Shown here: positions 8,567 to 18,000 of the stretch, in pieces
Layout of the letters: each line of letters begins with the position of its first letter
Numbering within the stretch: position 1 is the first letter of the stretch
Source of the DNA: Pyruvatibacter mobilis
Lineage (GTDB): Bacteria; Pseudomonadota; Alphaproteobacteria; CGMCC-115125
Direction: 5' to 3'
Length of the DNA: 64,000 nt
Assembly: GCF_012848855.1 (NCBI RefSeq)
Contig: NZ_CP051630.1
Span: forward strand, 2,335,501-2,399,500
The notes under the pieces: generated by a model
The model's input: only the letters and a program-made list of their open reading frames with translations
The model's database searches: none
Told to the model about the DNA's origin: nothing
Program-made: the position numbers and the translations under genes

Positions 8567-9070
8567 CTAGCCTTTCATGTGCAGGACGCAGATGAGCGTG
8601 AAGAGGCGGCGGGCGGTATCGTGGTCGATGGCGATCTTGCCGTCGAGCCTTTCGGCCAGCAGCGTTGCGCCTTCATTGTGCAGGCCGCGGCGGCCCATAT
8701 CGATGGACTCGATCTTGGAGGGCGAGGCCGAGCGGATGGCCTCGTAATAGCTTTCGCAGATCAGGAAATAGTCCTTGATGATGCGGCGGAAGGGCGACAG
8801 GGACAGGATGACCTTGCCGTGCGGCTCCTCGGCCTCATCGCGGATATCAAAGACGAGGCGGTTTTCCTCGATCGACAGGTGCAGATTGTAGGGGCCCGCA
8901 TCGCTGCCGACGGGGGCGAAGCTGTTTTCCTCCAGCAGATCGAAGATCGCGACCTTGCGCTCGTGGTCCACTTCCGGCGTGCGGCGGACCACGGCCGACT
9001 CGTCCAGCACGATCGACGCGATGCGCTTTTTCGGGTTGGCATCCTGGGGGGAAGACGGGGTGTCGGTCAT
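8567..9070 (-). CDS. UPF0262 family protein
   Basis: The 167 residues match the UPF0262 family, which is largely restricted to alphaproteobacteria and found next to hisD. Recognisable segments are I-A-S-I-V-L-D-E near residue 16, [15 protein letters not shown] and the Y-Y-E-A-I-R helix. The function is unknown. It lies in the same orientation and close spacing as the phosphatase, so the two are probably co-transcribed. Confidence 0.9.
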   Translation of the reverse strand: MTDTPSSPQDANPKKRIASIVLDESAVVRRTPEVDHERKVAIFDLLEENSFAPVGSDAGPYNLHLSIEENRLVFDIRDEAEEPHGKVILSLSPFRRIIKDYFLICESYYEAIRSASPSKIESIDMGRRGLHNEGATLLAERLDGKIAIDHDTARRLFTLICVLHMKG

Positions 9071-9142
9071 GAAGGGGTCCGGCGGTGGACAATGCGCGCC
9101 CAGTCTATGCGTTCGGGCGGCGCAAACATAGCTCTTGCGGCC

Positions 9143-10453
9143 TCAGCGATTGAGCCGCACGGAGACGGAGCGGCCATGAGCCTCAAGCCCCTCGGCATCC
9201 GCGAGCGCCACCGCGGCGGGGCCGATGCGGCCGAGGCTGTCGGCGTCACAGCGCACAAGCGAAGTGCGCTTCATGAAATCAAGCACTGACAGGCCGGACG
9301 AGAACCGCGCCGAGCGGGCCGTGGGCAGCACGTGGTTGGTGCCGGCCACATAATCCCCCACCGCCTCGGGCGTGTAGCGGCCAAGGAAGATGGCGCCTGC
9401 GTGGCGGATCCTGTCGGCCAGGGCGTCCGGGTCTGTGACGGCAAGCTCCAGATGTTCCGGGGCCAGACGATCAACGAGCGGCACGGCGTCAGCGAGCGAC
9501 GGGACGGTGATGATGGCCCCGAAATCATGCCAGCTTGCGGTCGCGGTGTCTTGGCGGCTCAGCTGCTGCAGCTGGGACGCGACGGCCCTGGCCACTTCGT
9601 CGGCGAAGGCTGCATCATCGGTGATGAGGATCGACTGGGAGGACGGGTCGTGCTCGGCCTGACTCAACAGGTCAGCGGCGATCCAGGCAGGGTCGTTCTC
9701 GCCATCGGCCACGACGAGGATTTCGGACGGGCCGGCGATCATGTCGATGCCGACGGTGCCGAAGACCTGGCGCTTGGCGGCGGCCACATAGGCGTTGCCG
9801 GGGCCAACGATCTTGTCGACGGGCGCGATGGTATCGGTCCCGTGGGCCAGGGCTGCCACCGCCTGGGCGCCGCCGATGCGGTAGACCTCGGTGACGCCTG
9901 CCAGCCTGGCGGCGGCGAGCACCAGCGGGTTTTCAACCCCATCCGGCGTCGGCACCACCATGACCACGCGCTCCACCCCTGCCACGCGGGCGGGGATTGC
10001 GTTCATCAGCACGGACGACGGATAGGCCGCCGTGCCGCCGGGCACATAAAGACCCGCGGCATCCACCGCCGACCAGCGGTGGCCCAGCTCGACGCCCGCC
10101 TCATCCGTGAAGCTCATGGACTGGGGCATCTGGCGGGCGTGGAACGCCTCGATGCGCTCGGCTGCAAGCTTCAGGGCCTCAAGCGTTTCGGACGGCACCT
10201 GGGCGGCAGCGGCATCAAGCCGCGCCTGGGGGATGCGTAGATCCTCCGGGCCTTCGAGGTTGAGGCGGTCGAACTTGTTGGTGCAGGCGATGACCGCGTC
10301 GTCGCCCTTTGCCTGCACCTCGGCGATGATGGCAGCCACGTCATTGTTGACGTCCACCGCGGTCTCGCGCTTGGCGGTCAGCAATTCGGCGAAGGATGCT
10401 TCAAAATCTTCAGCGCGCGCGTCGAGGCGGCGGGGGGCTGTGCGGGCGGTCAT
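9143..10453 (-). CDS. hisD: Histidinol dehydrogenase
   Basis: The 436 residues match full-length HisD, which oxidises L-histidinol to histidine in two NAD-dependent steps at a zinc site. Visible signatures are [17 protein letters not shown] (zinc ligands Gln and His), A-P-E-H-L-E-L (catalytic Glu-His) and S-G-L-S-V-L-D-F. The start at 10453 is the first ATG; the open frame extends to a TTG 15 bases upstream. No other his genes are in the window. The gene follows DUF2948, the usual alphaproteobacterial neighbour. Confidence 0.97.
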   Translation of the reverse strand: MTARTAPRRLDARAEDFEASFAELLTAKRETAVDVNNDVAAIIAEVQAKGDDAVIACTNKFDRLNLEGPEDLRIPQARLDAAAAQVPSETLEALKLAAERIEAFHARQMPQSMSFTDEAGVELGHRWSAVDAAGLYVPGGTAAYPSSVLMNAIPARVAGVERVVMVVPTPDGVENPLVLAAARLAGVTEVYRIGGAQAVAALAHGTDTIAPVDKIVGPGNAYVAAAKRQVFGTVGIDMIAGPSEILVVADGENDPAWIAADLLSQAEHDPSSQSILITDDAAFADEVARAVASQLQQLSRQDTATASWHDFGAIITVPSLADAVPLVDRLAPEHLELAVTDPDALADRIRHAGAIFLGRYTPEAVGDYVAGTNHVLPTARSARFSSGLSVLDFMKRTSLVRCDADSLGRIGPAAVALADAEGLEAHGRSVSVRLNR

Positions 10454-10531
10454 GGCGGTCTGCTTCAAAAAGGGGCCTGGACGGATGACGGTCAGGGGCC
10501 GGGAGCTACGGACGGCTGGGGACGGCTGAGG

Positions 10532-10987
10532 TCAGGCGTCCAGATCATGTGCCGGCTTATGCCGGGTTTCCCACGGACCGGTGATATCGGTCAAATGGCC
10601 CTCAAGGCACTCCACGTCCAGCGCAATCGTGCCGCCGCCGGCAAAATCCAGGGTAATCGTGCCCGCGGGGTCTTCCGGTGTGGCGGAGGGCTCGAAGCGG
10701 ACCGCCAGCAGGGAGACGATCGCGTCCTTGGCATCCTGGCGGATGTTCTGGCTGCGGACAGCCAGCACATCATCGAAATGCAGCCCCGCGCGGACGCGGA
10801 AATGACGGCGGGGGCCGAGACGGGCCGTGCCTTCCGCCTCCCAGGCGAAACGGTTGACCACGCAGGCGAAGCGGCGGCGCTTTGGCTCGAAGGCGAAGTC
10901 GCCCACCGCGGTCACCGCATCCTGAAGATGGGCGGATACCACGTTGAGATCGTCCTGATCCTCGATGCGCAGGCGCAAAGGCTTCAT
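10532..10987 (-). CDS. DUF2948 family protein
   Basis: The 151 residues match DUF2948, an alphaproteobacterial family of unknown function found between murA and hisD. Typical elements are L-R-I-E-D-Q-D-D-L at the N-terminus, F-A-C-V-V-N-R-F-A-W-E in the first third, and L-D-V-E-C-L-E-G-H-L-T-D-I near the end. It starts only 9 bases after the murA stop, so translation is probably coupled. Confidence 0.9.
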   Translation of the reverse strand: MKPLRLRIEDQDDLNVVSAHLQDAVTAVGDFAFEPKRRRFACVVNRFAWEAEGTARLGPRRHFRVRAGLHFDDVLAVRSQNIRQDAKDAIVSLLAVRFEPSATPEDPAGTITLDFAGGGTIALDVECLEGHLTDITGPWETRHKPAHDLDA

Positions 10988-10996
10988 GAGCTGACC

Positions 10997-12379
10997 CTAG
11001 CCGGGAAGGCGTGAAATGTCGGCACCGCAGGCGGACAGCTTGTCCTCAAGCCGCTCGAAGCCACGGTCCAGATGATAGACGCGAGAGATAACGGTTTCGC
11101 CTTCCGCCGCCAAGCCCGCGATGACGAGGCTGACGGAGGCGCGCAGATCCGTCGCCATGACGGGGGCCCCGCGCAGGGATTTAACGCCCGAGACGATGGC
11201 GCGGTCGCCATGCAGGGAAATGAGCGCGCCGAGGCGGGCAAGCTCCTGCACATGCATGAAGCGGTTCTCGAAAATCGTCTCGGTCATCTGGGCGTTGCCG
11301 TCGGCCATGGTCATGAGCGCCATGAACTGGGCCTGCAGGTCTGTCGGGAAGGCCGGGTAAGGCTGGGTGACGATGTCGACGGGCGACAGGGCCGTGCCGT
11401 TGCGGCGGATACGGATGGTGTTGTCAGCCGGGGTGACATCCACATCGACGCCAGCGGCGGTCAGTGCCTGGAGGGCAGCTTCGAACAGGCTGGCGTCAAC
11501 GCCTGAGAGCGTCACGTCCCCGCCGGTCATGGCGGCGGCCATGGCATAGGTGCCGGCCTCGATGCGGTCGCACACGACGGCGACTTCGGCGCCATGCAGG
11601 CGCTCGACGCCGGTGACCGTGAGGGTGGAGGTGCCGAGACCTTCGATCTTCGCGCCCATGGCGTTGAGACAGTCGGCCAGATTGGTGATCTCAGGCTCGC
11701 GGGCGGCATTTTCGATGCGGGTGACGCCGTCGGCCAGCACGGCGGCCATCAGCACATTGTGGGTGGCCCCGACCGACGGCATGGAGAAGCGCACTTCGGC
11801 GCCCTTGAGGCCGTCCTTCGCTGCGGCGATCACATAGCCCTTGTCGAGCTCAATGGTGGCACCGAGCTTTTCCATGCCCTGCAGGTGCAGATCGACCGGG
11901 CGCGTGCCGATGGCGCAGCCGCCAGGCAGCGACACATCGGCGTGGCCGCAGCGGGCCAGCAGCGGGCCGAGCACCCAGAAGCTGGCGCGCATCTTGGAGA
12001 CGAGATCATAGTCCGCGTGCGTGCTGGCGATGGTCCTGGCGGTGAGGCGCAGGGTGCGCCCGCCGGGCTTGTAGGTGGCGTCCGGCCCGAAGCCCGCAAG
12101 CCGCCTGGCCTGCTCATTGGCCAGGGTGAGGCGGCCCTCGATGGGGGTGGTCAGGGTTTCCCACGCACCGCTGGAATTGAGCACCTCGATCTCGACGCCG
12201 AGTTCCGCCAGCAGGCGGGCCAGGGTGGCGATGTCGGTGAGGCGCGGGACGTTGGTGAGGACCAGCGGCTCGTCGGTCAGGAGGCTCGCGATCATCAGCG
12301 GCAGGGCGGCGTTCTTGGCGCCGGAAATGGGAATTTCCCCGTTAAGCGGGTTGCCGCCGGTAAGCCTGATCCTGTCCAT
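10997..12379 (-). CDS. murA: UDP-N-acetylglucosamine 1-carboxyvinyltransferase
   Basis: MurA transfers enolpyruvate from PEP to UDP-GlcNAc, the first committed step of peptidoglycan synthesis. The sequence has [11 protein letters not shown] near residue 20, the fosfomycin-target cysteine in [31 protein letters not shown] and F-E-N-R-F-M-H-V. At 460 residues it is 30-40 longer than usual. The extra length lies at about residues 67-107, between L-G-V-E-I-E-V and T-L-R-L-T-A-R, in the first domain ahead of the active cysteine. Everything else aligns normally, so it should be active. Confidence 0.97.
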   Translation of the reverse strand: MDRIRLTGGNPLNGEIPISGAKNAALPLMIASLLTDEPLVLTNVPRLTDIATLARLLAELGVEIEVLNSSGAWETLTTPIEGRLTLANEQARRLAGFGPDATYKPGGRTLRLTARTIASTHADYDLVSKMRASFWVLGPLLARCGHADVSLPGGCAIGTRPVDLHLQGMEKLGATIELDKGYVIAAAKDGLKGAEVRFSMPSVGATHNVLMAAVLADGVTRIENAAREPEITNLADCLNAMGAKIEGLGTSTLTVTGVERLHGAEVAVVCDRIEAGTYAMAAAMTGGDVTLSGVDASLFEAALQALTAAGVDVDVTPADNTIRIRRNGTALSPVDIVTQPYPAFPTDLQAQFMALMTMADGNAQMTETIFENRFMHVQELARLGALISLHGDRAIVSGVKSLRGAPVMATDLRASVSLVIAGLAAEGETVISRVYHLDRGFERLEDKLSACGADISRLPG

Positions 12380-12528
12380 TGAGGTGTCCCCGGAATGCGT
12401 GGTCGTGAAAATCGTGGCGGCGGGGCAGCGGCTGCCCGCCCATCCTGTCTGCGGTCAGGCCTGCACGGCCCGAGCGGCTGCTTATAGCGGATGTGCCCTG
12501 CCAATAGGGCATGAGAGAGGCGAAAGTC

Positions 12529-12783
12529 TTAACGGCCGGGAGGGGTTCTGTCCGGGGGCAAGTTATTGTCAGCCTGCGGCCCGGCCTCCCCTGCCCCATC
12601 TGCCGCGCCCATTTCTTCCGTATCGGCTGACGACGAGCGGCGGGCGCGGGCCTGCTGCTTGCGGCGCTGGAGATTGGCCTTGAGGGCTGCGGCCTGGCGC
12701 GCCTGACGGCCGGACGGCTGGGTCCGGCCCGCGGGCTTTCCGCTCTGGGCTTTGCGGGACGGCGGGGATGTGTCGGCGGGCAT
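12529..12783 (-). CDS. Small basic hypothetical protein
   Basis: The 84 residues are hydrophilic and probably disordered. The central segment AALKANLQRRKQQARAR is a helix with regularly spaced Arg/Lys, a pattern I recognise in small uncharacterised alphaproteobacterial proteins upstream of murA. The N-terminal part is Pro/Ser/Lys-rich and the C-terminal part acidic then Pro-rich. The gene is on the same strand as murA, 149 bases upstream. The function is unknown; nucleic acid or membrane-surface binding would suit the charge but is speculation. Confidence 0.6.
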   Translation of the reverse strand: MPADTSPPSRKAQSGKPAGRTQPSGRQARQAAALKANLQRRKQQARARRSSSADTEEMGAADGAGEAGPQADNNLPPDRTPPGR

Positions 12784-13063
12784 CGGGCTGGCAGGGTCGC
12801 TGAACTGGAGGCATAAACAGGCGGTGCGGGGCGATCCTGCAAAGGGACCCGGCGGGCGTCAAGCGGGGCCCGCAAGGCGCGGGTTTCCGGGCAGAACGAC
12901 GCCGCCGCACACAGGTCCGGAGGCGGAGCCGGGAGGGATTGCATGAAAGCGAAAACCCCTATTGCAGCCGATGACCGCTTATGGCAGTTTCCGGCCTCCT
13001 TCGCCGGGCGCGTTAACCCAATTGTTGCGGTTTTGGCGCATTTTGCACCGGCTTGAAGCTTTC

Positions 13064-13138
13064 GCCGCGGTAGCTCAGTGGTAGAGCGCACCCTTGGTAA
13101 GGGTGAGGCCGAGAGTTCAATTCTCTCTCGCGGCACCA
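13064..13138 (+). tRNA. tRNA-Thr (GGT)
   Basis: A 75-base cloverleaf: acceptor GCCGCGG pairs with TCGCGGC (last pair G-U), discriminator A and encoded CCA at 13136-13138. D-arm AGCTCAGTGGTAGAGC, anticodon stem CACCC/GGGTG with loop TTGGTAA and anticodon GGT at 13096-13098, and T-arm GAGAGTTCAATTCTCTC are present. Confidence 0.96.
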
Positions 13139-13140
13139 TT

Positions 13141-13185
13141 TATTCCCTCACGGCATTATTCCCTCACGGCATTATTCCCTCACGC
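13141..13185. repeat. Tandem 16-bp repeat after tRNA-Thr
   Basis: The unit TATTCCCTCACGGCAT occurs at 13141-13156 and 13157-13172, with a third copy truncated at 13173-13185. It starts two bases after the tRNA 3' end. There are no spacers, so it is not CRISPR-like. Confidence 0.9.
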
Positions 13186-13346
13186 CAGCTCGCTTCGCTC
13201 GGGGCTCCGGGTGGGCGGCCTGACCGGCCGACGCCCTGTCGGGCGCGTTGTGTGTTTGATCTCTTTCGTTAGCTCGTTTTGTGCTTCTTGCATCACGCCA
13301 GCTCGCTTCCCTTGGGACTCTGGGTGTGCGGCCTGACTAGTCGGCA
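13181..13346. repeat. Imperfect ~53-bp direct repeat beside tRNA-Thr
   Basis: Two diverged copies begin CACGCCAGCTCGCTT at 13181 and 13294 and continue through GGTG(G/T)GCGGCCTGAC to about 13233 and 13346. Together with the tandem repeat they fill most of the space between the tRNA and the AlbA_2 gene (13139-13500). No integrase or copy of the tRNA end was found. Confidence 0.7.
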
Positions 13347-13500
13347 GCGCTTTGAACCATTGCGCTCGATAACTGGCCCGGCTCGTAACGATCGAAATGC
13401 TCCTCGATTCAATTTTGTGGAATTGCCGTGCAAATCTTCTGGCATGATTGCTGATATCGTGTGCCTTAATGCCCCCAACAATACAGTTGTGGAATCATCA

Positions 13501-14682
13501 ATGCTTGATCATCTCGACTTCGATTCAGTCACTGAATCTGACATTAAGCAACTGATTGAAAACTCGGTGCCGGAAGGACACCGATTAGATTTCAAGAGAG
13601 AAATCTACGGGAGCGAGCCTGCTGAGAAGCGGGAATTCCTGAAAGACATCTCCGCACTGGCTAACACCTCGGGCGGCCATCTTATTATAGGGATGGATGA
13701 AGAAGAGGGCGTTGCGACATCCATTTACCCTCAGAAAGTGGACCCAGATGAAGAAGTACTAAGAATGAATAATCTAGCTCGAGATGGTATATCCCCACCA
13801 ATCCAAGGGTTGTTGATCAGGGCTGTAAAAGTCGATGAAGGCCACTGCTTTTTCGTTCGAGTTCCTGAAAGCTGGAATGCGCCACATAAAGTCATTCACA
13901 AAGGTGACCATCGCTTTTATGCACGCAACTCGTCTGGAGTCGATTATTTGAGCACCGAGTCAATCAGAACGCTCGTGACTAGAGGGGCCGAATTACAAAC
14001 CCTTATAGAGAGCTTTGTCGAGAACAGAATTGAAAAGATTCGTAAGAATCACGGTCCCGCGACTTTGTCCGACAAGCGCGGAAAACTTTCGGTACACCTT
14101 GTACCTCTTCGAAGTTTCTCAAAGCCCGCCGAGACAATCGACATGAGAAGCGCACACACCGATTGCAAGAGCCTCCGCACCCTTGAAGGCGTCTGCTTTA
14201 CCGGAAGATTCAATATAGACGGATACTTGGGTTCGGAACGGCATGGAACTTTGGGCGATTCTTACATTCAGTTATATCGTTCCGGAGTAATGGAATCTGT
14301 GGAAAATGGGTTTGTCCAAACACTTAAAGACCAAGGCTATGTAGCAGCACACCATATTGAAGAGCGCGTACTGGGTTCTTTACTACCATGGATGCATATA
14401 CTTTCTCGCTTAAATATCAATCCACCTCACCTTGTCTTTGTAACCCTTCAAGAGGTTCACGGTGCTAAGTTGGCAATCTCTGAAAGTATGTTGGACAACA
14501 ATAGAAGCGATCCATTTGATCGACCTGTCCTCGCTTTGCCGACGACATTCTTCGAAAGCATCCCTGACAGAGACGAACTCCACAGGTTAATGCGACCGGC
14601 TTTCGACGCCTTATGGAATGCCTCCGGTCGAGCTTTCGCCTGGAGTTTTGATGACAACGATGTATGGAGCGGCGGCGTCTAA
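13501..14682 (+). CDS. AlbA_2 (Schlafen AAA-4 type) domain protein
   Basis: The 393 residues start with a putative AlbA_2 domain: E-G-H-R-L-D-F-K-R-E, then S-A-L-A-N-T-S-G-G-H-L-I-I-G-M-D and R-F-Y-A-R-N-S-S-G, in the order typical of Schlafen-like domains. About 200 C-terminal residues match nothing I recognise and contain no membrane segment. The domain occurs in putative nucleases, regulators and defence proteins; no activity can be assigned. The DNA is clearly AT-richer than its neighbours and codon use differs, indicating acquisition. An upstream in-frame ATG at 13444 would add 19 residues not needed for the domain. It stands alone beside tRNA-Thr and faces the aldehyde dehydrogenase gene. 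Confidence 0.8.
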   Translation: MLDHLDFDSVTESDIKQLIENSVPEGHRLDFKREIYGSEPAEKREFLKDISALANTSGGHLIIGMDEEEGVATSIYPQKVDPDEEVLRMNNLARDGISPPIQGLLIRAVKVDEGHCFFVRVPESWNAPHKVIHKGDHRFYARNSSGVDYLSTESIRTLVTRGAELQTLIESFVENRIEKIRKNHGPATLSDKRGKLSVHLVPLRSFSKPAETIDMRSAHTDCKSLRTLEGVCFTGRFNIDGYLGSERHGTLGDSYIQLYRSGVMESVENGFVQTLKDQGYVAAHHIEERVLGSLLPWMHILSRLNINPPHLVFVTLQEVHGAKLAISESMLDNNRSDPFDRPVLALPTTFFESIPDRDELHRLMRPAFDALWNASGRAFAWSFDDNDVWSGGV

Positions 14683-14688
14683 CGAAAA

Positions 14689-14726
14689 CCCCCCGGCGGA
14701 TGGATCCGCCGGGGGGGTCTTGTCTT
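14689..14726. terminator. Bidirectional terminator between convergent genes
   Basis: The arms CCCCCCGGCGGAT and ATCCGCCGGGGGG (14689-14716) are perfect reverse complements. T-rich sequence follows on the plus strand and an A-run (AAAA at 14685-14688) precedes it, so it can serve both the AlbA_2 gene and the aldehyde dehydrogenase gene. Confidence 0.8.
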
Positions 14727-14745
14727 AGAGGGGGGTCGCGTCGGG

Positions 14746-16176
14746 TTACGCGGCCTGGTAGCCGAGCATGGCTTTGGTTTCGAGGAATTCCTCGAAGCCG
14801 TGCTCGCCCCATTCGCGGCCGTTGCCGGACTGCTTGTAGCCGCCGAAGGGGGCGTTGAAGTCCGGGCCCGCGCCGTTGAGGTGCACGTCACCGGCGCGGA
14901 TCTTCGAGGCCACCTTGCGGGCGTGCTCGATGTCGCCGGACTGGACGTAGGACGACAGGCCGTATTCGGTGTCGTTGGCCATCTCGATAGCCTGTTCCTC
15001 GGTCTCGTAAGAGAGGATCGACAGCACCGGGCCGAAGATCTCCTCGCGGGAGATCGTCATGTCCGGGGTCACGTCGGCGAAGACGGTCGGGCGGACATAG
15101 TAGCCCTTGTTGAGGCCGTCCGGACGGCCGACGCCGCCGGTGAGGAGCGTTGCGCCCTCGTCGATGCCCTTCTGGATGAGGTCCTGGATCTTGTTGTACT
15201 GAACTTCAGACACAACCGGACCGATGGTGGTTCCGTCCGTGAACGGATCACCAACCTTGACCTGCTCGGCAGCCGCCTTGGCGATGGCCTTGGCTTCGTC
15301 GTTCTTGGAGGCGGGGACGAACATGCGGGTCGGCGCGTTGCACGACTGGCCCGAATTCATCATCACGCCCTGGATGCCGCCGGCGACGGCCTTTTCGAGG
15401 TCGGCGTCTTCGAGGATGATGTTCGGCGACTTGCCGCCGAGTTCCTGGGTCACGCGCTTCACCGTGTCGGCTGCGGCCTTGGCGACCAGAATGCCGGCGC
15501 GGGTGGAGCCGGTGAAGGACACCATGTCCACGTCCTTGTGGGCGGACAGCGGCGCACCGACGGACGGGCCGTCACCATTCACCAGGTTGAAGACACCGGC
15601 GGGCACGCCGGCTTCGTGGAGGATTTCCGCCAGGATGATGGCGTTCATCGGCGCCACTTCAGACGGCTTCAGCACCATGGTGCAGCCGGCGGCCAGGGCC
15701 GGGGCGACCTTGCAGACGATCTGGTTGACCGGCCAGTTCCACGGCGTGATGAAGCCGCACACACCGATCGGCTCCTTGACGATCTGCGTGGTGCCGCGGG
15801 TTTCCTCGAAGGCGTAGTTCTTCAGCACTTCCATGTTGGTCTGGAAGTGGGCCAGGCCCGTGGCGGCCTGGGCGGCCTTGGCGAGCCAGATGGGGGCGCC
15901 CATCTCGGTGGAGATCGTCTCGGCGATCTCGTCATAGCGGGTCTGGTAGACCTCGATGATCTTCTCGAAGATCTTCACGCGGTCTTCGCGCGAGGTGGCG
16001 GACCAGGCCGGGAAGGCGGCCTTGGCGGCGGCGACAGCCTTGTCGAGATCAGCCTCGGAGCCCATGGAAATGGTGGCGCAGGGCTCTTCCGTCGCCGGGT
16101 TGACGACCTCGAGGGTCTTCGGCGTGGCGGGGTCAACCCACTGGCCATTGATGTAGAACTGGAGGGCTTCCTTCAC
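14746..16176 (-). CDS. Aldehyde dehydrogenase family protein
   Basis: The 476 residues match NAD(P)-dependent aldehyde dehydrogenases: T-P-W-N-W-P with the catalytic Asn near 155, F-T-G-S-T-R-A-G for cofactor binding, E-L-G-G-K-S-P with the general-base Glu, and N-S-G-Q-S-C with the nucleophile Cys near 285. E-I-F-G-P-V-L-S lies towards the C-terminus. It oxidises an aldehyde to its acid; the substrate is not predictable. Translation starts at GTG (16174-16176) with GGGAG upstream. It is transcribed alone. Confidence 0.93.
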   Translation of the reverse strand: MKEALQFYINGQWVDPATPKTLEVVNPATEEPCATISMGSEADLDKAVAAAKAAFPAWSATSREDRVKIFEKIIEVYQTRYDEIAETISTEMGAPIWLAKAAQAATGLAHFQTNMEVLKNYAFEETRGTTQIVKEPIGVCGFITPWNWPVNQIVCKVAPALAAGCTMVLKPSEVAPMNAIILAEILHEAGVPAGVFNLVNGDGPSVGAPLSAHKDVDMVSFTGSTRAGILVAKAAADTVKRVTQELGGKSPNIILEDADLEKAVAGGIQGVMMNSGQSCNAPTRMFVPASKNDEAKAIAKAAAEQVKVGDPFTDGTTIGPVVSEVQYNKIQDLIQKGIDEGATLLTGGVGRPDGLNKGYYVRPTVFADVTPDMTISREEIFGPVLSILSYETEEQAIEMANDTEYGLSSYVQSGDIEHARKVASKIRAGDVHLNGAGPDFNAPFGGYKQSGNGREWGEHGFEEFLETKAMLGYQAA

Positions 16177-16556
16177 GTCTTTACTCCCGTGTTGATGCCG
16201 GTGACGCCCGAAACGGGCGGCGGCGGATCGTAAATTCTCGTCCGGACAGGCCCGGTTGGCCGACTCACGGTCATTTCCGCGTGCGGCCGGGGCCCATCTC
16301 CCCTGCGAGACCCCTGAAAACCGGCGGATTTCCGCTCTTTTGGGGCAGGGCTCTCACATCCCGGCGTGGACTCTTGCACGAAGACAAGCCGCGTCGCTAG
16401 TCCTGCGCACCCCTCAGATTCGGTCATTTTGGCGCTCACGGCGCGCAGCGCCTCCGCGGGGCGGCGCGAAAGCGCCGGCGCCCGGTCGGGCGGGTGGGTG
16501 GGAGACATTGGGGGTGGGCGTCGGGGTCGGTCCTGCCCCATCTCCTCCAACCGTAT

Positions 16557-16686
16557 CCCTCCGGCTTGACCGGAGGGTCTACTCTCGGTGCCGCTTGCCG
16601 CAGTGCATGGGGACGGGTGAGCGCCCTTGCTTCCGGCGCTGCGCCAATCAGCCGAGGCGAGTGGGCCCTCCGGTCAAGACGGAGGG
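16557..16686. repeat. Inverted pair of CTTGA-loop palindromes
   Basis: Hairpin CCTCCGG-CTTGA-CCGGAGG (within 16557-16577) faces the opposite-orientation copy at 16666-16686, whose right arm has one change (GACGGAGG). The outer flanks are also inverted (CCGTATCC before, GGATGCGG after; TCTACTC and GAGTGGG inside). The arrangement resembles REP doublets. From 16177 to 16556, upstream of the dehydrogenase gene, I see nothing beyond a short GCCCG/CGGGC hairpin. Confidence 0.85.
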
Positions 16687-16718
16687 ATGCGGGAATTTGT
16701 GTGGGCGTGGGAAAAAAC

Positions 16719-16879
16719 ACCTCTCCCCTCGCGGGAGAGGTCGGTGCGGCAGCACCGGGTGAGGGGGTGGGCCTGTCCGCAATTACATAGGCGGAGAATG
16801 GTCGTCACCGCTGCTGCCCCCTCACCCTCCCACGCGCTGACGCGCGCGGGCCCCTCCCTCTCCCGCAAGGGGAGAGGGA
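16719..16879. repeat. MITE-like structured element, copy 1
   Basis: About 160 bp ending in terminal inverted repeats (CCTCTCCCC... and ...GGGGAGAGG), each of which can fold on itself. Inside are the hairpin CGGTGC-ggca-GCACCG, sub-terminal GGTGAGGGG / CCCCTCACC, and an inner hairpin around CGCGC-tga-CGCGCG. Further copies lie at 30577-30734 and 37449-37639. It contains no gene. Confidence 0.85.
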
Positions 16880-16898
16880 ATTGTGGTGTGGGTCCTGC

Positions 16899-17891
16899 CT
16901 AAAGCGTCTTCAGCCAGGGGATCATCTTTGCCGCGATGTCTTCTCCCTTGTCGTCCTGGAGGAAGTGGCCGGCGTTGGCGATGGTGGCGTGGGGCTGGCC
17001 TTTGGTGCCTTTGAGGCGCTTGGCGAAGACCTTGTCCTGGCCTGCAGTGACGGGGTCGCTGTCGGAGAACAGGAGCAGGACGGGGAGGTCGAGTTTTTCG
17101 AGCGTCTTCCAGGCGGCATGGCCCTGGGCCAGTTCGCTGGGGACGAGCCAGGGCATGGCGCGGGGGCCCATCATGTAGGGTTCGTCCGGGAAGGGGGCCT
17201 GGTAGGCGGCGACCTCATCATCCGTCAGCTCACGGATGGTTGCGGCCTGCACCGTGGCGCCGGGGTTGAACTCGCGGGCGTAGCGGGCATGGGCAATCCA
17301 ATCCGGGAAGCCTGCGATCTTGTCCATTGAGGTGATGCTGTCGCCCTTGCGCCAGGCCTTGTAGCGCATCAGCCAGCGGCCGATCAGCGACATGGGGAAC
17401 GGGGCTGCGGGCAGGCCCGTATTGCCTGCGGTGAGGGACGCAAAGCGCTGCGGCACCTCCGCCAGCACACGCAGGCCGATGAGGCCGCCCCAGTCCTGCA
17501 CGAAGACATGGATGCCGGTGAGGTCGAGCTTTTCGATGAAGCTGCGCATCCACGCCACATGGCCCGCATAGGTGTGGGCGGATTTGGTGATGGGCTTGTC
17601 GGACTTGCCGAAGCCGATCAGGTCCGGCGCGATGACGCGGAAGCCGGCCTCGGCCAGCGGCGGGATCATCTTGCGGTAGAGATAGCTCCAGCTCGGCTGG
17701 CCGTGCAGCAGCAGGACAACGGGGCCGTCGCGCGGGCCTTCGTCCACATAGTGCATCTCAAGGCCCGGCGCGACCGCCACATAATGCGGCGCGAAGGGAT
17801 AATCCGGCAGATCGGTGAAACGTGCGTCCGGTGTGCGGATGGCGGTGACGCCGTGCCCGCCCTGCGCTCCAATGTCATGCGTACCGACCAT
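16899..17891 (-). CDS. Haloalkane dehalogenase-like alpha/beta hydrolase
   Basis: The 330 residues belong to the alpha/beta-hydrolase fold and most resemble haloalkane dehalogenases of the DhlA type: L-L-L-H-G-Q-P-S-W-S-Y-L-Y, D-L-I-G-F-G-K-S-D-K-P, and the nucleophile elbow F-V-Q-D-W-G-G with Asp followed by the halide-binding Trp. The late N-A-G-H-F-L-Q gives the catalytic His. Such enzymes release halide from haloalkanes by hydrolysis; epoxide or other ester substrates remain possible. The start at 17891 has AAGGGGG upstream; the frame extends further but without family similarity. A Gln follows the oxyanion H-G, as in dehalogenases. Confidence 0.82.
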   Translation of the reverse strand: MVGTHDIGAQGGHGVTAIRTPDARFTDLPDYPFAPHYVAVAPGLEMHYVDEGPRDGPVVLLLHGQPSWSYLYRKMIPPLAEAGFRVIAPDLIGFGKSDKPITKSAHTYAGHVAWMRSFIEKLDLTGIHVFVQDWGGLIGLRVLAEVPQRFASLTAGNTGLPAAPFPMSLIGRWLMRYKAWRKGDSITSMDKIAGFPDWIAHARYAREFNPGATVQAATIRELTDDEVAAYQAPFPDEPYMMGPRAMPWLVPSELAQGHAAWKTLEKLDLPVLLLFSDSDPVTAGQDKVFAKRLKGTKGQPHATIANAGHFLQDDKGEDIAAKMIPWLKTL

Positions 17892-18000
17892 GGATGGCCC
17901 CCTTCCCTGCTGCATGTGGTTTTCAGGAAAGGTGGCCATCCGGCGCGGGGAACGCAAGTCACCTGCTGTTGACTGCCGGTTTACAAGCGTTCCGCCGGTG

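Noticed and set aside
13141-13185. CRISPR-like repeat array
   Set aside because: The 16-bp units are contiguous, without spacers, and no cas gene is present.
13279-13500. Longer N-terminus of the AlbA_2 protein
   Set aside because: The upstream in-frame residues run through the direct repeat and lack the composition of the rest of the protein.
13064-14726. Prophage or integrative element at tRNA-Thr
   Set aside because: No integrase, no phage genes and no duplicate of the tRNA 3' end; at most a small insertion.
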